A DNA stretch of 40,415 nt, taken from NCBI GenBank assembly GCA_047605605.1, contig JASGFG010000028.1, positions 1 through 40,415 on the forward strand, given 5' to 3'. Of this stretch, positions 1 to 7,098 are shown piece after piece. The notes beneath the pieces are model-generated. The model was not told the origin of the DNA. It was given only the letters and a program-made list of their open reading frames with translations, and made no database searches. Position 1 is the stretch's first letter. Every line of letters begins with the position of its first letter. The translations under genes were made by a program, and so were the position numbers. The stretch comes from JAATGA01 sp047605605 (GTDB lineage Bacteria; Pseudomonadota; Alphaproteobacteria; Rhodobacterales; Rhodobacteraceae).

Positions 1-609
1 GACGACATCACCCGCCTGTTCACCCGCGCCGACGGCAGTTTCCTGTGCGCCCGCTGGGGGCGGCCCATCGTGCCAGTGGTGTTCGGTGTCGATGACGCCA
101 CGCTGGGGACAGTCAAGGGCGCGATCGAGGCGGTGGTGACGCTGGCCGGGCACAAGATGGCCGAAACGGACCCCGAACTGGGCGCCAACCTGATGGTGTT
201 CTTTTTCCGCGACTGGGGCGAGCTGCCGCAAGTGCCGAACCTTGACCGGCTGATCCCCGATCTGGGGCCGCTGTGCGACCGGCTGGCGGCGCAGGGGGCG
301 AACCAGTATCGCGCCTTTCGGTTCGACGAGGGCGGCGCGATCCGGGCGGTCTTCGTGTTCCTGCGGATGGACGGCCATCTGTCCGACATGCCCGCGGCGG
401 ACCTTGCGCTGACGCAGGCGGTGCAGGCGATCCTGTGCTGGGGCGACCGGGCCTTTGCCGAAACCTCGCCTCTGGCCCTGGCCGAGGGGCAGGTGATCCT
501 GCGCCCCGACATCGCCGCTGTGATCCGCGCGGCCTATGACCCGGTGCTGCCCGCCGCGGCGCAGGACGCGGCCCATGCCTTGCGCCTTGCGGCACGGGTG
601 GCGGCATGA
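1..609 (+). CDS. Unidentified protein upstream of ybgC (5'-truncated)
   Basis: The reading frame is open from the first base of the window and ends with TGA at 607-609, so the true start lies upstream and 202 residues are visible. I do not recognise the family. The visible part is soluble, with no membrane segment or signal peptide, and mixes hydrophobic beta-like stretches (PVVFGV, LMVFFF, AVFVFL) with an alanine-rich C-terminal helix. Its stop overlaps the ybgC start (ATGA at 606-609), which suggests translational coupling and co-transcription with ybgC. Codon use is typical of the window, so the gene is very likely real. Function is unknown. Confidence 0.8.
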   Translation, partial: DDITRLFTRADGSFLCARWGRPIVPVVFGVDDATLGTVKGAIEAVVTLAGHKMAETDPELGANLMVFFFRDWGELPQVPNLDRLIPDLGPLCDRLAAQGANQYRAFRFDEGGAIRAVFVFLRMDGHLSDMPAADLALTQAVQAILCWGDRAFAETSPLALAEGQVILRPDIAAVIRAAYDPVLPAAAQDAAHALRLAARVAA

Positions 610-1007
610 CCCACGACTTTCCCGTCCGCGTCTATTACGAGGATACCGACCTTGCCGGGATCGTCTATTACGCGAACTACCTGAAGTTCATCGAGCGCGG
701 CCGCAGCGAATGGGTCCGCGACCGGGGCATCGACCAGACGCGGCTGAAGGCCGATCAGGGCATCGTCTTTGCCGTCCGCCGGGTCGAGGCGGATTATCTG
801 CATCCGGCAAGGTTCGACGATCTGCTGACCGTCACCACCCGTCTGGCCGCCCTGACCGGCGCAAGGATCGTGCTGGAGCAGGAGGTGCTGCGCGGGCCGG
901 AGCGGCTTTTCACCGCGCAGGTCACGCTCGTCTGCCTGACAGATCAGGGCCAGCCAGCGCGCATCCCCCCCGCCGTCCGCGCGGCGCTGACGCCGCAAAG
1001 GCACTGA
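606..1007 (+). CDS. ybgC: Tol-Pal-associated acyl-CoA thioesterase YbgC
   Basis: This is a 133-residue hot-dog-fold thioesterase of the 4-hydroxybenzoyl-CoA thioesterase family, cytoplasmic, which hydrolyses short acyl-CoA or acyl-ACP thioesters. The family signature is near the N-terminus: YYEDTD at residues 10-15 followed by AGIVYYANY. D15 matches the catalytic aspartate. The length is normal for YbgC. The ATG overlaps the stop of the upstream gene by ATGA. YbgC commonly heads tol-pal clusters; its link to envelope function is known by association only. A 310-bp gap with its own promoter-like sequence separates it from tolQ, so ybgC may belong to the upstream transcript. Confidence 0.95.
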   Translation: MTHDFPVRVYYEDTDLAGIVYYANYLKFIERGRSEWVRDRGIDQTRLKADQGIVFAVRRVEADYLHPARFDDLLTVTTRLAALTGARIVLEQEVLRGPERLFTAQVTLVCLTDQGQPARIPPAVRAALTPQRH

Positions 1008-1010
1008 CCC

Positions 1011-1042
1011 CCTTCCTCCTGACCCAGATACCCCGCGGGGGG
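1011..1042. repeat. Gene-end dispersed repeat, copy 1
   Basis: This 32-bp stretch begins four bases after the ybgC stop codon. It matches the stretch at 30928-30959 at 19 of the first 23 positions (pattern CCTTC-TC-TG-CCCA-ATACCC, then C/G-rich). Both copies follow the stop codon of a plus-strand gene within about 15 bases. I recall such gene-end repeats as common in Rhodobacteraceae; that part is from memory. A role in termination or mRNA 3'-end stability is a guess. Confidence 0.5.
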
Positions 1043-1237
1043 ATGGGCGATCAGAAATCGCCGGGCCCCTGGCCGGGCCGGGACAGGGGGTGTGCCCCGC
1101 CGGCGCTGCCGGCCAGCACATCGCGTGAAATTCCGCACCCCTTTGCGCAACATCCTTTCGCCCGACGCCGCATTGCGGCGAAATGTTTCCGTTCGTGAGG
1201 CCTTGCCGCGCAATTCCGCGGGTTTGACGCAGATGTG

Positions 1238-1267
1238 TTGGCATTTCCCATTCAATCCCGTTAGAAT
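1238..1267 (+). promoter_or_regulatory. Probable sigma-70 promoter of tolQ
   Basis: TTGGCA at 1238-1243 and TAGAAT at 1262-1267 are separated by 18 bp, and each matches the housekeeping consensus at five of six positions. They lie in the 310-bp gap between ybgC and tolQ, about 50 bp before the tolQ start. Transcription would begin near 1274. An inverted repeat overlaps the -10 box (listed separately). Called by eye only. Confidence 0.5.
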
Positions 1268-1277
1268 CACTTCTAAC
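1260..1277. promoter_or_regulatory. Perfect inverted repeat over the tolQ -10 box
   Basis: GTTAGAA at 1260-1266 and TTCTAAC at 1271-1277 are exact reverse complements around the 4-base spacer TCAC. The left arm contains most of the presumed -10 hexamer of the tolQ promoter, so a bound dimeric protein would block RNA polymerase. The arms resemble the TTAGAA...TTCTAA arms reported for Irr (iron-control) boxes of alphaproteobacteria, but as I recall those use a 3-base spacer. The regulator is therefore not established. Confidence 0.45.
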
Positions 1278-1317
1278 AGGGGCCGCAACAGACGGCCCGG
1301 ATGAACGAGCAGGCGTA

Positions 1318-2019
1318 ATGGAAACGGTAAACCTCGCGACGGCGGCAGCGCCGCAGATCGACTTTTCTATCCTTGCCCTTTTTGCGCGCGCCACAATCAC
1401 CGTGAAACTGGTGATGATCGCGCTGATGATCATGTCCTTCTGGTCATGGGCAATCATCTTCCGCAAGGTGATCCTGTTCCGCGCCGCGCGGGCCGAGGCG
1501 GCGATCTTCGACCGCGCCTTCTGGTCGGGCGAGCCGCTGGACGAGCTTTACGAAAAGATCGGGCCGCAGCCCGAAGGGTCGTCCGAGCGCATCTTTGCCG
1601 CCGGCATGACCGAATGGCGCCGCAGCCACCGGCAGGACGGCGGGTTGATCGCCGGGGCGCAATCCCGCATCGACCGGGCCATGGACGTGGCCATCGCGCG
1701 CGAAAGCGAGATCCTGAATGGCGGGCTGTCCTTCCTTGCCACGGTCGGGTCGACCGCGCCCTTCATCGGGCTGTTCGGCACGATCTGGGGGGTCAAGCAC
1801 AGCTTCGAGGAAATCGCCATCAGCCAGAACACCAACCTGGCCACCGTCGCCCCCGGCATCGCCGAGGCGCTGCTGGCCACCGGCATCGGCCTGATAGCCG
1901 CCATCCCGGCGGTCGTCGCCTATAACAAGCTGAATGCCGACAGCGAACGCATCCTGGGCGGATACGAGGCCTTCGCGGACGAATTCTCGACCATCCTGTC
2001 GCGCCAGCTGGACGCCTGA
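1318..2019 (+). CDS. tolQ: TolQ, Tol-Pal proton-channel subunit
   Basis: The product is a 233-residue inner-membrane protein of the MotA/TolQ/ExbB family. With TolR it uses the proton motive force to energise TolA during outer-membrane constriction. There are three membrane segments: residues about 18-42, about 137-157 (with the family-typical STAPFIGLFGT stretch) and about 180-202. A large cytoplasmic loop lies between the first and second. The length is normal. It is followed three bases later by tolR, so translation is probably coupled. ExbB is a close relative, but the tolR-tolA-tolB-pal neighbours fix the assignment. The start is preceded by a tiny in-phase reading frame (ATG 1301, TAA 1316-1318) overlapping the tolQ ATG. 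Confidence 0.96.
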   Translation: METVNLATAAAPQIDFSILALFARATITVKLVMIALMIMSFWSWAIIFRKVILFRAARAEAAIFDRAFWSGEPLDELYEKIGPQPEGSSERIFAAGMTEWRRSHRQDGGLIAGAQSRIDRAMDVAIARESEILNGGLSFLATVGSTAPFIGLFGTIWGVKHSFEEIAISQNTNLATVAPGIAEALLATGIGLIAAIPAVVAYNKLNADSERILGGYEAFADEFSTILSRQLDA

Positions 2020-2022
2020 GCA

Positions 2023-2487
2023 ATGGGTGCGGGGGTTGCGAAAAAGGCGGGTAGCGGCGGGCGGCGGGGACGCCGGCGCGGCAATTCCGCCGCGATGAGC
2101 GAGATCAACATCACGCCGTTCGTGGACGTGATGCTGGTGCTGCTGATCATCTTCATGGTGGCCGCGCCGATGCTGACCGTGGGCGTGCCGATCCAGTTGC
2201 CGGAAACCGCGGCGCAGGCGCTGCCCACCGAACAGGAAGAGCCGCTGACCCTGACCCTGACCGCAGATGGCCATATCCTGATCATGAATTCCGAAGTGGC
2301 CGAGGGCGAGTTGATTCCCAAGCTGAAGGCGATCGCCGCCGAACGCACCTCGAACAAGGTATTCCTGCGGGCGGACGGGTCGATCCCCTATGACCGCGTG
2401 GCACAGCTGATGGGCGCGCTGAACGCGGGCGGGTTCAACAGCATCGGCCTTGTGACCGATACCAACGGTCCGAAGTTCGGAGGCTGA
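2023..2487 (+). CDS. tolR: TolR, Tol-Pal channel/stator subunit
   Basis: The product is a 154-residue ExbD/TolR-family protein with a basic cytoplasmic N-terminus (RRGRRRG), one membrane helix and a periplasmic domain. The helix (residues about 32-53) carries the conserved D35 in the context TPFVDVMLVLL, equivalent to the proton-binding aspartate of TolR/ExbD. The N-terminus before the helix is somewhat long; an internal ATG at residue 25 (nt 2095) is an alternative start. The gene begins three bases after tolQ and ends ten bases before tolA. Its partners are TolQ and the TolA membrane helix. Confidence 0.95.
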   Translation: MGAGVAKKAGSGGRRGRRRGNSAAMSEINITPFVDVMLVLLIIFMVAAPMLTVGVPIQLPETAAQALPTEQEEPLTLTLTADGHILIMNSEVAEGELIPKLKAIAAERTSNKVFLRADGSIPYDRVAQLMGALNAGGFNSIGLVTDTNGPKFGG

Positions 2488-2497
2488 TCCTGTCGTC

Positions 2498-3784
2498 ATG
2501 CAGACATCGGTGGACAAGGGCACGCTTCTTTCCGGCGTGGGGCATGCCGGCCTGATCCTCTGGGTTGCGCTCGGGGACTGGCTGTTCGCGCCTGCCGACC
2601 TGCCCGACCCGCCGGTGGCGGAAGTGTCGCTGGTTTCCGGCGAACAGCTTGACGCGATGACCGCAGCGGCAGCCGCCGCCCAGTCCGAGGCGCAGGCCGA
2701 GGCGAAGCCGTCTTCCAAGCCCGCACCGCCGCGCCCCGAACGCCCTGCCCCTGCACCGGAGCCAACGCCGCAGTCCGAACCGGAGCCCGCGCCCGAGACG
2801 CCGGCCGAGGCGCCGCCGCCCGAACCGACGCCTGCCCCGCAGGTCGCCGAACCGGACGTTCCGGTCGAGGCGGTGCCCCAGCCCGAGGATGTTCCCCCGC
2901 CGGTCGCCCCGGTGGCCGATGTCGCGCAGCCGGTGCCCGTGCCGATGTCGTCGCAAAAGCCGAAGCCCCGGCCGGTGAACCGCGTCGCCCCCGTGCCGGT
3001 CGAAACCCCGACCGAGGCGCCCGAAATCGCCGACACGCCGACCCCCAAGGTCAGCGACACGCCCGCCCCCGAGGCCGAGGTGGTCGAGGAGAAAAAGCCC
3101 GAGGCCGCGCCCGAGGAGGCCACGACCCAGATCGTGACCGAGGCGACCGAGACCGAGGAAAAAGCTCCGCAGTTGGAGATGACATCTTCCAAACGGCCGA
3201 AATCGCGGCCCGCCAGGCCTGCGCCCGCTGAAGAAGAAGCGGTCGCCGCTGCGGAAAGCACCGCGAAGACCGAGGCTAAACCCGCAGCAACCGCAAAGCC
3301 CGCCGAAAAGACGCCCGCGAAACCGGCATCGAAACCAGCCGCGGACAGCGGCGACAGCGACGCCGATGCGATTGCGGCCGCCGTGGCCGCCGCCTCGCAA
3401 GAGGAACCTTCGGCCGCGCGGGGCACCGGCGGTTCGGGCAGCCTTGCCAGCGGCCCGCCCTTGAACGCGGGAGAAAAGGACGCCTTCCGCGTGGCGGTCG
3501 AGGCGTGCTGGAACGTCGGCGCCCTGTCGACCGAGGCGACGCGGACCACGGTGGTCGTCTACATGCAGCTGGGTCAGGACGGCAAACCCGTTTCGAGCTC
3601 GCTCAAGATGGTCGAAAGCTCGGGCGGGTCGGATGCGGCGGTGAAACAGGCGTATGAGGCCGCGCGGCGCGCAATCATGCGCTGCGGCGCCAAGGGCTTT
3701 CCCTTGCCCGGCGACAAGTATGACCAGTGGCGCGAGGTGGAACTGGTGTTCAACGCCTCGAACAGAAGGGCGGCGATGCAATGA
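2498..3784 (+). CDS. tolA: TolA, trans-periplasmic Tol-Pal linker
   Basis: The product is 428 residues in three parts. A single N-terminal membrane helix (about residues 8-29) carries the S12-xxx-H16 pair that in TolA proteins contacts TolQ/TolR. A long low-complexity periplasmic linker rich in Pro, Ala, Glu and Lys (about 60-320) follows. The C-terminal globular domain III (about 322-428) binds TolB/Pal in the family. Domain III has two cysteines 59 residues apart (EACWN and MRCGA). The linker is Pro/Glu-rich rather than the Ala/Lys/Glu helix of E. coli, so only the ends align readily. The TGA overlaps the next start (ATGA, 3781-3784). Confidence 0.92.
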   Translation: MQTSVDKGTLLSGVGHAGLILWVALGDWLFAPADLPDPPVAEVSLVSGEQLDAMTAAAAAAQSEAQAEAKPSSKPAPPRPERPAPAPEPTPQSEPEPAPETPAEAPPPEPTPAPQVAEPDVPVEAVPQPEDVPPPVAPVADVAQPVPVPMSSQKPKPRPVNRVAPVPVETPTEAPEIADTPTPKVSDTPAPEAEVVEEKKPEAAPEEATTQIVTEATETEEKAPQLEMTSSKRPKSRPARPAPAEEEAVAAAESTAKTEAKPAATAKPAEKTPAKPASKPAADSGDSDADAIAAAVAAASQEEPSAARGTGGSGSLASGPPLNAGEKDAFRVAVEACWNVGALSTEATRTTVVVYMQLGQDGKPVSSSLKMVESSGGSDAAVKQAYEAARRAIMRCGAKGFPLPGDKYDQWREVELVFNASNRRAAMQ

Positions 3785-4164
3785 GGTGGGCTTACGCATT
3801 CGCACTCGCCTTCGCCGCCGTGACGGCCCCGGCTGCGGCGCAGGTCGTCTCCGCGCCCGCCGAACGGGCCGAGATGAACGCGCGGTTTCAGCGCCAGATG
3901 TGGCCCTGCCTGACCAGGGATGCGCCCAAGACCAACGGTTCGGTCATCCTCATCACGCTGCATGTCGGGCTGGATGCCGCCGGCCGGCCGATCCCCGACC
4001 AGATCACGCTTTTCGACAGCAAGACGCAGGGTCTGCTGTCCAAGGCCACGTTCCGCCATGTGCGGCAGGCGGTTCTGGACTGCGGCAAAGACGGGATCTG
4101 GCTGCGGCGCGATCTGCGGGGCAAGCCCCTGGTGCTCGCCTTTCGCCTGCGTCTGGTGGACTGA
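3781..4164 (+). CDS. Secreted TolA domain III-like protein
   Basis: This encodes 127 residues with a signal peptide (MRWAY... cleaved about after A20 in APAAAQ), giving a mature periplasmic protein of about 107 residues with no membrane anchor. The mature part follows the TolA C-terminal domain encoded just upstream: a Cys after an N-terminal helix (MWPCL versus EACWN), a VILITLHVGLDAAGRPI strand-turn matching VVVYMQLGQDGKPV, then a helix ending AVLDCGKDG versus AIMRCGAKG. The Cys-Cys spacing is 58 versus 59 residues. It therefore looks like a tandem duplicate that lost the linker and gained a signal peptide; this is inference. The start was chosen because ATG 3781 overlaps the tolA stop and begins a clean signal sequence. 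It is probably co-transcribed with tolA and tolB. A TonB/TolA-type domain with another partner is possible. Confidence 0.8.
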   Translation: MRWAYAFALAFAAVTAPAAAQVVSAPAERAEMNARFQRQMWPCLTRDAPKTNGSVILITLHVGLDAAGRPIPDQITLFDSKTQGLLSKATFRHVRQAVLDCGKDGIWLRRDLRGKPLVLAFRLRLVD

Positions 4165-4298
4165 GGGGGGCCGCAATGCAGATCGCCCGCCCCGCCCCGG
4201 CAATCCCCCGCCTGAAAACCGGCGTCTTCCGCCTTTCCCCTGACCCTGGCGCGGCCCCGCGCTATCTTCCCCGAACCCAGAAGCCCAAAGAGGCCCCC

Positions 4299-5621
4299 AT
4301 GAAGCGTATCAAGACCCTTGCCTCTGCCGCGCTGACGGCGGTGGCGCTGATCGCGGCGACCCATCCGGCCGCGGCCGAGCCGCTGCGGATCGACCTGACC
4401 AACCCGGTGATCGAGCCGCTGCCCTTTGCCATCGCCGATTTCATTCCCGAAAGCGGCGGGTCCGAGATGGCGCAGAACATCACCCGCGTCATCGCCGCCG
4501 ACCTGAGCGGCACCGGCCTGTTCCGCGAGATCCCGAAAAGCGCGCATATCGCACGCGTCACCTCGTTCGAGGCGCCGGTCAGCTATCCCGACTGGCAGGC
4601 GATCAACGCGCAGGCCCTGGTCACGGGATCGGTCTCGTCCTCGGGCGGGCGGCTGGTGGTCAAGTTCCGCCTGTTCGACGTGTTCTCGGGCGCGGAACTG
4701 GACGGGCTGCAATTCGCGGGCACGACCGACGGCTGGCGGCGCATGGCGCACAAGGCGGCCGATGCGATCTACAGCCGCATCACCGGGGAAAGCGGCTATT
4801 TCGACAGCCGCGTGGTGTTCGTCGCGGAAAGCGGGCCAAAGAACCAGCGGGCGAAACGGCTGGCGGTGATGGATTACGATGGCGCCAACGTCAAATACCT
4901 GACCGATTCGTCGACCATCGTTCTGGCCCCGCGCTTTTCGCCGACCGGGGACCGGATCCTGTTCACCTCCTATGCCACGGGCTTCCCGAAGATCTATCTG
5001 ATGAACGTCGGCAACCTGTCGACCCGCGCGCTTCAGGATGCGCCGGGCACCATGACCTTTGCGCCGCGCTTTTCGCCCAACGGCCAGACCGTGGTCTTCA
5101 GCCTGGAGCGGGGCGGCAACACCGACATCTATTCGATGGACATCGCCTCGGGCGCGATGCGGCAACTGACCGATGCCCCCTCGATCGAGACGGCGCCCAG
5201 CTACAGCCCCGACGGCAGCCAGATCGTGTTTGAAAGCGACCGTTCCGGCCAGCAGCAGATCTACATCATGTCCGCCGGCGGCGGCGAGGCGCGGCGCGTC
5301 TCGGGCGGCGAGGGGCGCTATGGCACGCCGGTCTGGTCGCCGCGCGGCGACCTGATTGCCTTTACCAAGCAGAATGCCGGCCGGTTCCACATCGGCGTCA
5401 TGCGCACCGACGGGTCGGAAGAAACGCTGCTGACCGCATCCTACCTGGACGAAGGCCCGACCTGGGCCCCGAACGGCCGCGTGGTGATGTTCACCCGCGA
5501 GGGTGCGGGCGCGGGCGGACAGGCCAGCCTGTTCTCGGTCGACATCACCGGGCGGAACCTGAAACAGATCAAGACCGAAACCTCGGCTTCGGACCCGGCA
5601 TGGTCGCCGCTTCTGCCGTGA
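4299..5621 (+). CDS. tolB: TolB, periplasmic beta-propeller
   Basis: The product is 440 residues. A signal peptide (MKRIKT... cleaved about after A26, PAAA/E) exports it to the periplasm, where TolB binds Pal and the TolA C-terminal domain. The N-terminal domain (about 27-170) precedes a six-bladed beta-propeller whose blades show repeated SP-G-I-F motifs, for example SPTGDRILFTS, SPNGQTVVFS, SPDGSQIVFES and SPRGDLIAFT. The length is normal for TolB. An upstream open extension in the same frame was rejected because it runs through tolA and lacks a signal peptide. A purine-rich site (AAAGAGG, 4287-4293) precedes ATG 4299. Confidence 0.96.
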   Translation: MKRIKTLASAALTAVALIAATHPAAAEPLRIDLTNPVIEPLPFAIADFIPESGGSEMAQNITRVIAADLSGTGLFREIPKSAHIARVTSFEAPVSYPDWQAINAQALVTGSVSSSGGRLVVKFRLFDVFSGAELDGLQFAGTTDGWRRMAHKAADAIYSRITGESGYFDSRVVFVAESGPKNQRAKRLAVMDYDGANVKYLTDSSTIVLAPRFSPTGDRILFTSYATGFPKIYLMNVGNLSTRALQDAPGTMTFAPRFSPNGQTVVFSLERGGNTDIYSMDIASGAMRQLTDAPSIETAPSYSPDGSQIVFESDRSGQQQIYIMSAGGGEARRVSGGEGRYGTPVWSPRGDLIAFTKQNAGRFHIGVMRTDGSEETLLTASYLDEGPTWAPNGRVVMFTREGAGAGGQASLFSVDITGRNLKQIKTETSASDPAWSPLLP

Positions 5622-5660
5622 AAATCGTCGCGCTGGCGGATTCCCCCGGCAGCGCGACCC

Positions 5661-5669
5661 TGCTATGAT
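5661..5669 (+). promoter_or_regulatory. Possible extended -10 promoter for pal
   Basis: The 93-bp gap between tolB and pal contains TGCTATGAT, an extended -10 element (TGn plus TATGAT at 5664-5669). No convincing -35 hexamer sits 17 bp upstream. It would start transcription about 40 bp before pal and could give extra Pal, which is usually far more abundant than the inner-membrane Tol proteins. Weak, by-eye call. Confidence 0.35.
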
Positions 5670-5714
5670 GCGGGCAATCGAGCCCGGACACACAAGATAA
5701 TGAGGACAGTCCCC

Positions 5715-6254
5715 ATGTCGCTTCTTCCCAAGGCCCTTCTCGTCGTCGCCGCCTTCGGGCTGGCCGCCTGTCAGAACCCCGACCGTTACGGCGCGGGCGG
5801 CGCCGGGGGTGCGGGCGGCGCCGGCGGCAACGGCATGTATGGTTCGGGCGTGACCACCAGCGGCCTGGGCGATCCGAACGACCCCAAGTCCATCGCCTAT
5901 TTCAACCAGCGCGTCGGCGACCGGGTGCATTTCGCGGTGGACCAGTCCACCCTTTCGGACGAGGCGCGGTCGATCCTGTCGGGTCAGGCACAATGGCTGA
6001 ACTCGAACCGCGATTATGCGATCATCATCGAAGGCCATGCCGACGAACAGGGCACGCGGGAATACAACCTTGCCCTAGGCGCCCGCCGGGCCAGCGCCGC
6101 GCAGGATTATCTGATCAGCCAGGGCGTCGCGCCCAGCCGGATGCGCACCGTTTCCTATGGCAAGGAACGCCCGATCGCCGTCTGCTCGGAAGACAGCTGC
6201 TATGCCCAGAACCGCCGCGCGGTGACGGTGCTCTCGATGGGCGCGGGGTCCTGA
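5715..6254 (+). CDS. pal: Pal, peptidoglycan-associated lipoprotein
   Basis: The product is a 179-residue outer-membrane lipoprotein that binds peptidoglycan and TolB. The lipobox is GLAAC with C19 as the lipidated residue. A glycine-rich spacer (repeated GAGGAGG units) links the anchor to a C-terminal OmpA-like domain with the typical VHFAVDQSTL start and the motif EGHADEQGTREYNLALGARR. The start at 5715 was preferred over an in-frame ATG at 5700: GAGGA at 5702-5706 sits 8 bases before 5715, and 5715 gives a compact lipoprotein signal. It follows tolB and is followed four bases later by cpoB. Confidence 0.95.
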   Translation: MSLLPKALLVVAAFGLAACQNPDRYGAGGAGGAGGAGGNGMYGSGVTTSGLGDPNDPKSIAYFNQRVGDRVHFAVDQSTLSDEARSILSGQAQWLNSNRDYAIIIEGHADEQGTREYNLALGARRASAAQDYLISQGVAPSRMRTVSYGKERPIAVCSEDSCYAQNRRAVTVLSMGAGS

Positions 6255-6258
6255 TCCC

Positions 6259-7098
6259 ATGCGTCTGCTGCCCCTTGCGCTGGCCTGTGCGCTTGCGCTG
6301 CCGCTGCCCGCGGCGGCGCAGGACAAGCAGACGCTGGCCGACATCCAGGCGGAACTGGCGCAGCTTGCGCGCCAGTTCGACAGCCTGAAGAGCGAGCTTG
6401 TGACCACCGGCGCCGCCTCGAACGGGGCGGCGGGCGGATCGGCGCTGCAACGGCTCGATTCCATCGAATCGGCCATGTCGCGCCTGACCGCCCGCACCGA
6501 GGAGATCGAGCTGCGCCTGAACCGGGTCGTGACCGACGGCACCAACCGTCTGGGCGATCTGGAATTCCGGTTGTGCGAGCTGGAAGACGGCTGCGACCCG
6601 GCCAACATTCCGGAAACCACCACGCTGGGCGGCAGCACGGGGGCGACGACTGCCGCCACCGCTGCGCCGCCGGCCAAGCCCTCTGCGCCCGCGTCCTCCG
6701 GCGGGCCGGAACTGGCTGTCGGGGAACAGGCGGACTTTGATCGGGCCAAGGGGGTGCTCGATCAAGGTGACTTTCGGCAGGCTGCGACGCTCTTTGATAC
6801 CTTTGCCCAGACCTACACGGGCGGCCCCCTGACGCAGGAGGCGCTGTTCCTGAAGGGCGAGGCGCTGCGCCAGTCGGGCGATACGGCGAATGCCGGGCGG
6901 GCCTATGTGGATGCGTTTTCGTCCAATCCCAACGGCCCGCGCGCCGGAGCGGCGCTGCTGAACCTGGGCCAGGTCCTGGGACAGCTGGGCCAGGTGCCCG
7001 ACGCCTGCGTGACGCTGGCCGAGGTGGGCACGCGGTTCCCCGGTTCGGCCGAGGCGGCGCAGGCGCAGACCGCCATGGCGGGGTATCAGTGCCAGTAG
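6259..7098 (+). CDS. cpoB: CpoB (YbgF), Tol-Pal periplasmic coordinator
   Basis: The product is 279 residues with a signal peptide (MRLLPL... PAAA/Q, about residue 20). It has a coiled-coil N-terminal region (about 25-110, heptad-like LADIQAELAQL), a low-complexity Ala/Thr/Pro linker, and a C-terminal TPR domain of about three repeats (about 155-275, for example ALFLKGEALRQSGD). In E. coli, CpoB trimerises through the coiled coil, binds TolA and links outer-membrane constriction to peptidoglycan synthesis; the same role is inferred here. It starts four bases after pal. Its 3' end overlaps the presumed tilS start by 10 bases. Confidence 0.93.
   Translation: MRLLPLALACALALPLPAAAQDKQTLADIQAELAQLARQFDSLKSELVTTGAASNGAAGGSALQRLDSIESAMSRLTARTEEIELRLNRVVTDGTNRLGDLEFRLCELEDGCDPANIPETTTLGGSTGATTAATAAPPAKPSAPASSGGPELAVGEQADFDRAKGVLDQGDFRQAATLFDTFAQTYTGGPLTQEALFLKGEALRQSGDTANAGRAYVDAFSSNPNGPRAGAALLNLGQVLGQLGQVPDACVTLAEVGTRFPGSAEAAQAQTAMAGYQCQ

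Noticed and set aside
1444..3805. Long minus-strand frames opposite tolQ, tolR and tolA (up to about 700 codons)
   Set aside because: They are Gly/Ala/Ser or Gly/Arg low-complexity mirrors of the Pro/Ala/Glu-rich tolA linker, caused by GC-biased codons, with no ribosome-binding site or domain.
3654..4298. N-terminal extension of tolB
   Set aside because: It crosses tolA and the small secreted gene in another frame; the signal peptide at 4299 gives a normal TolB.
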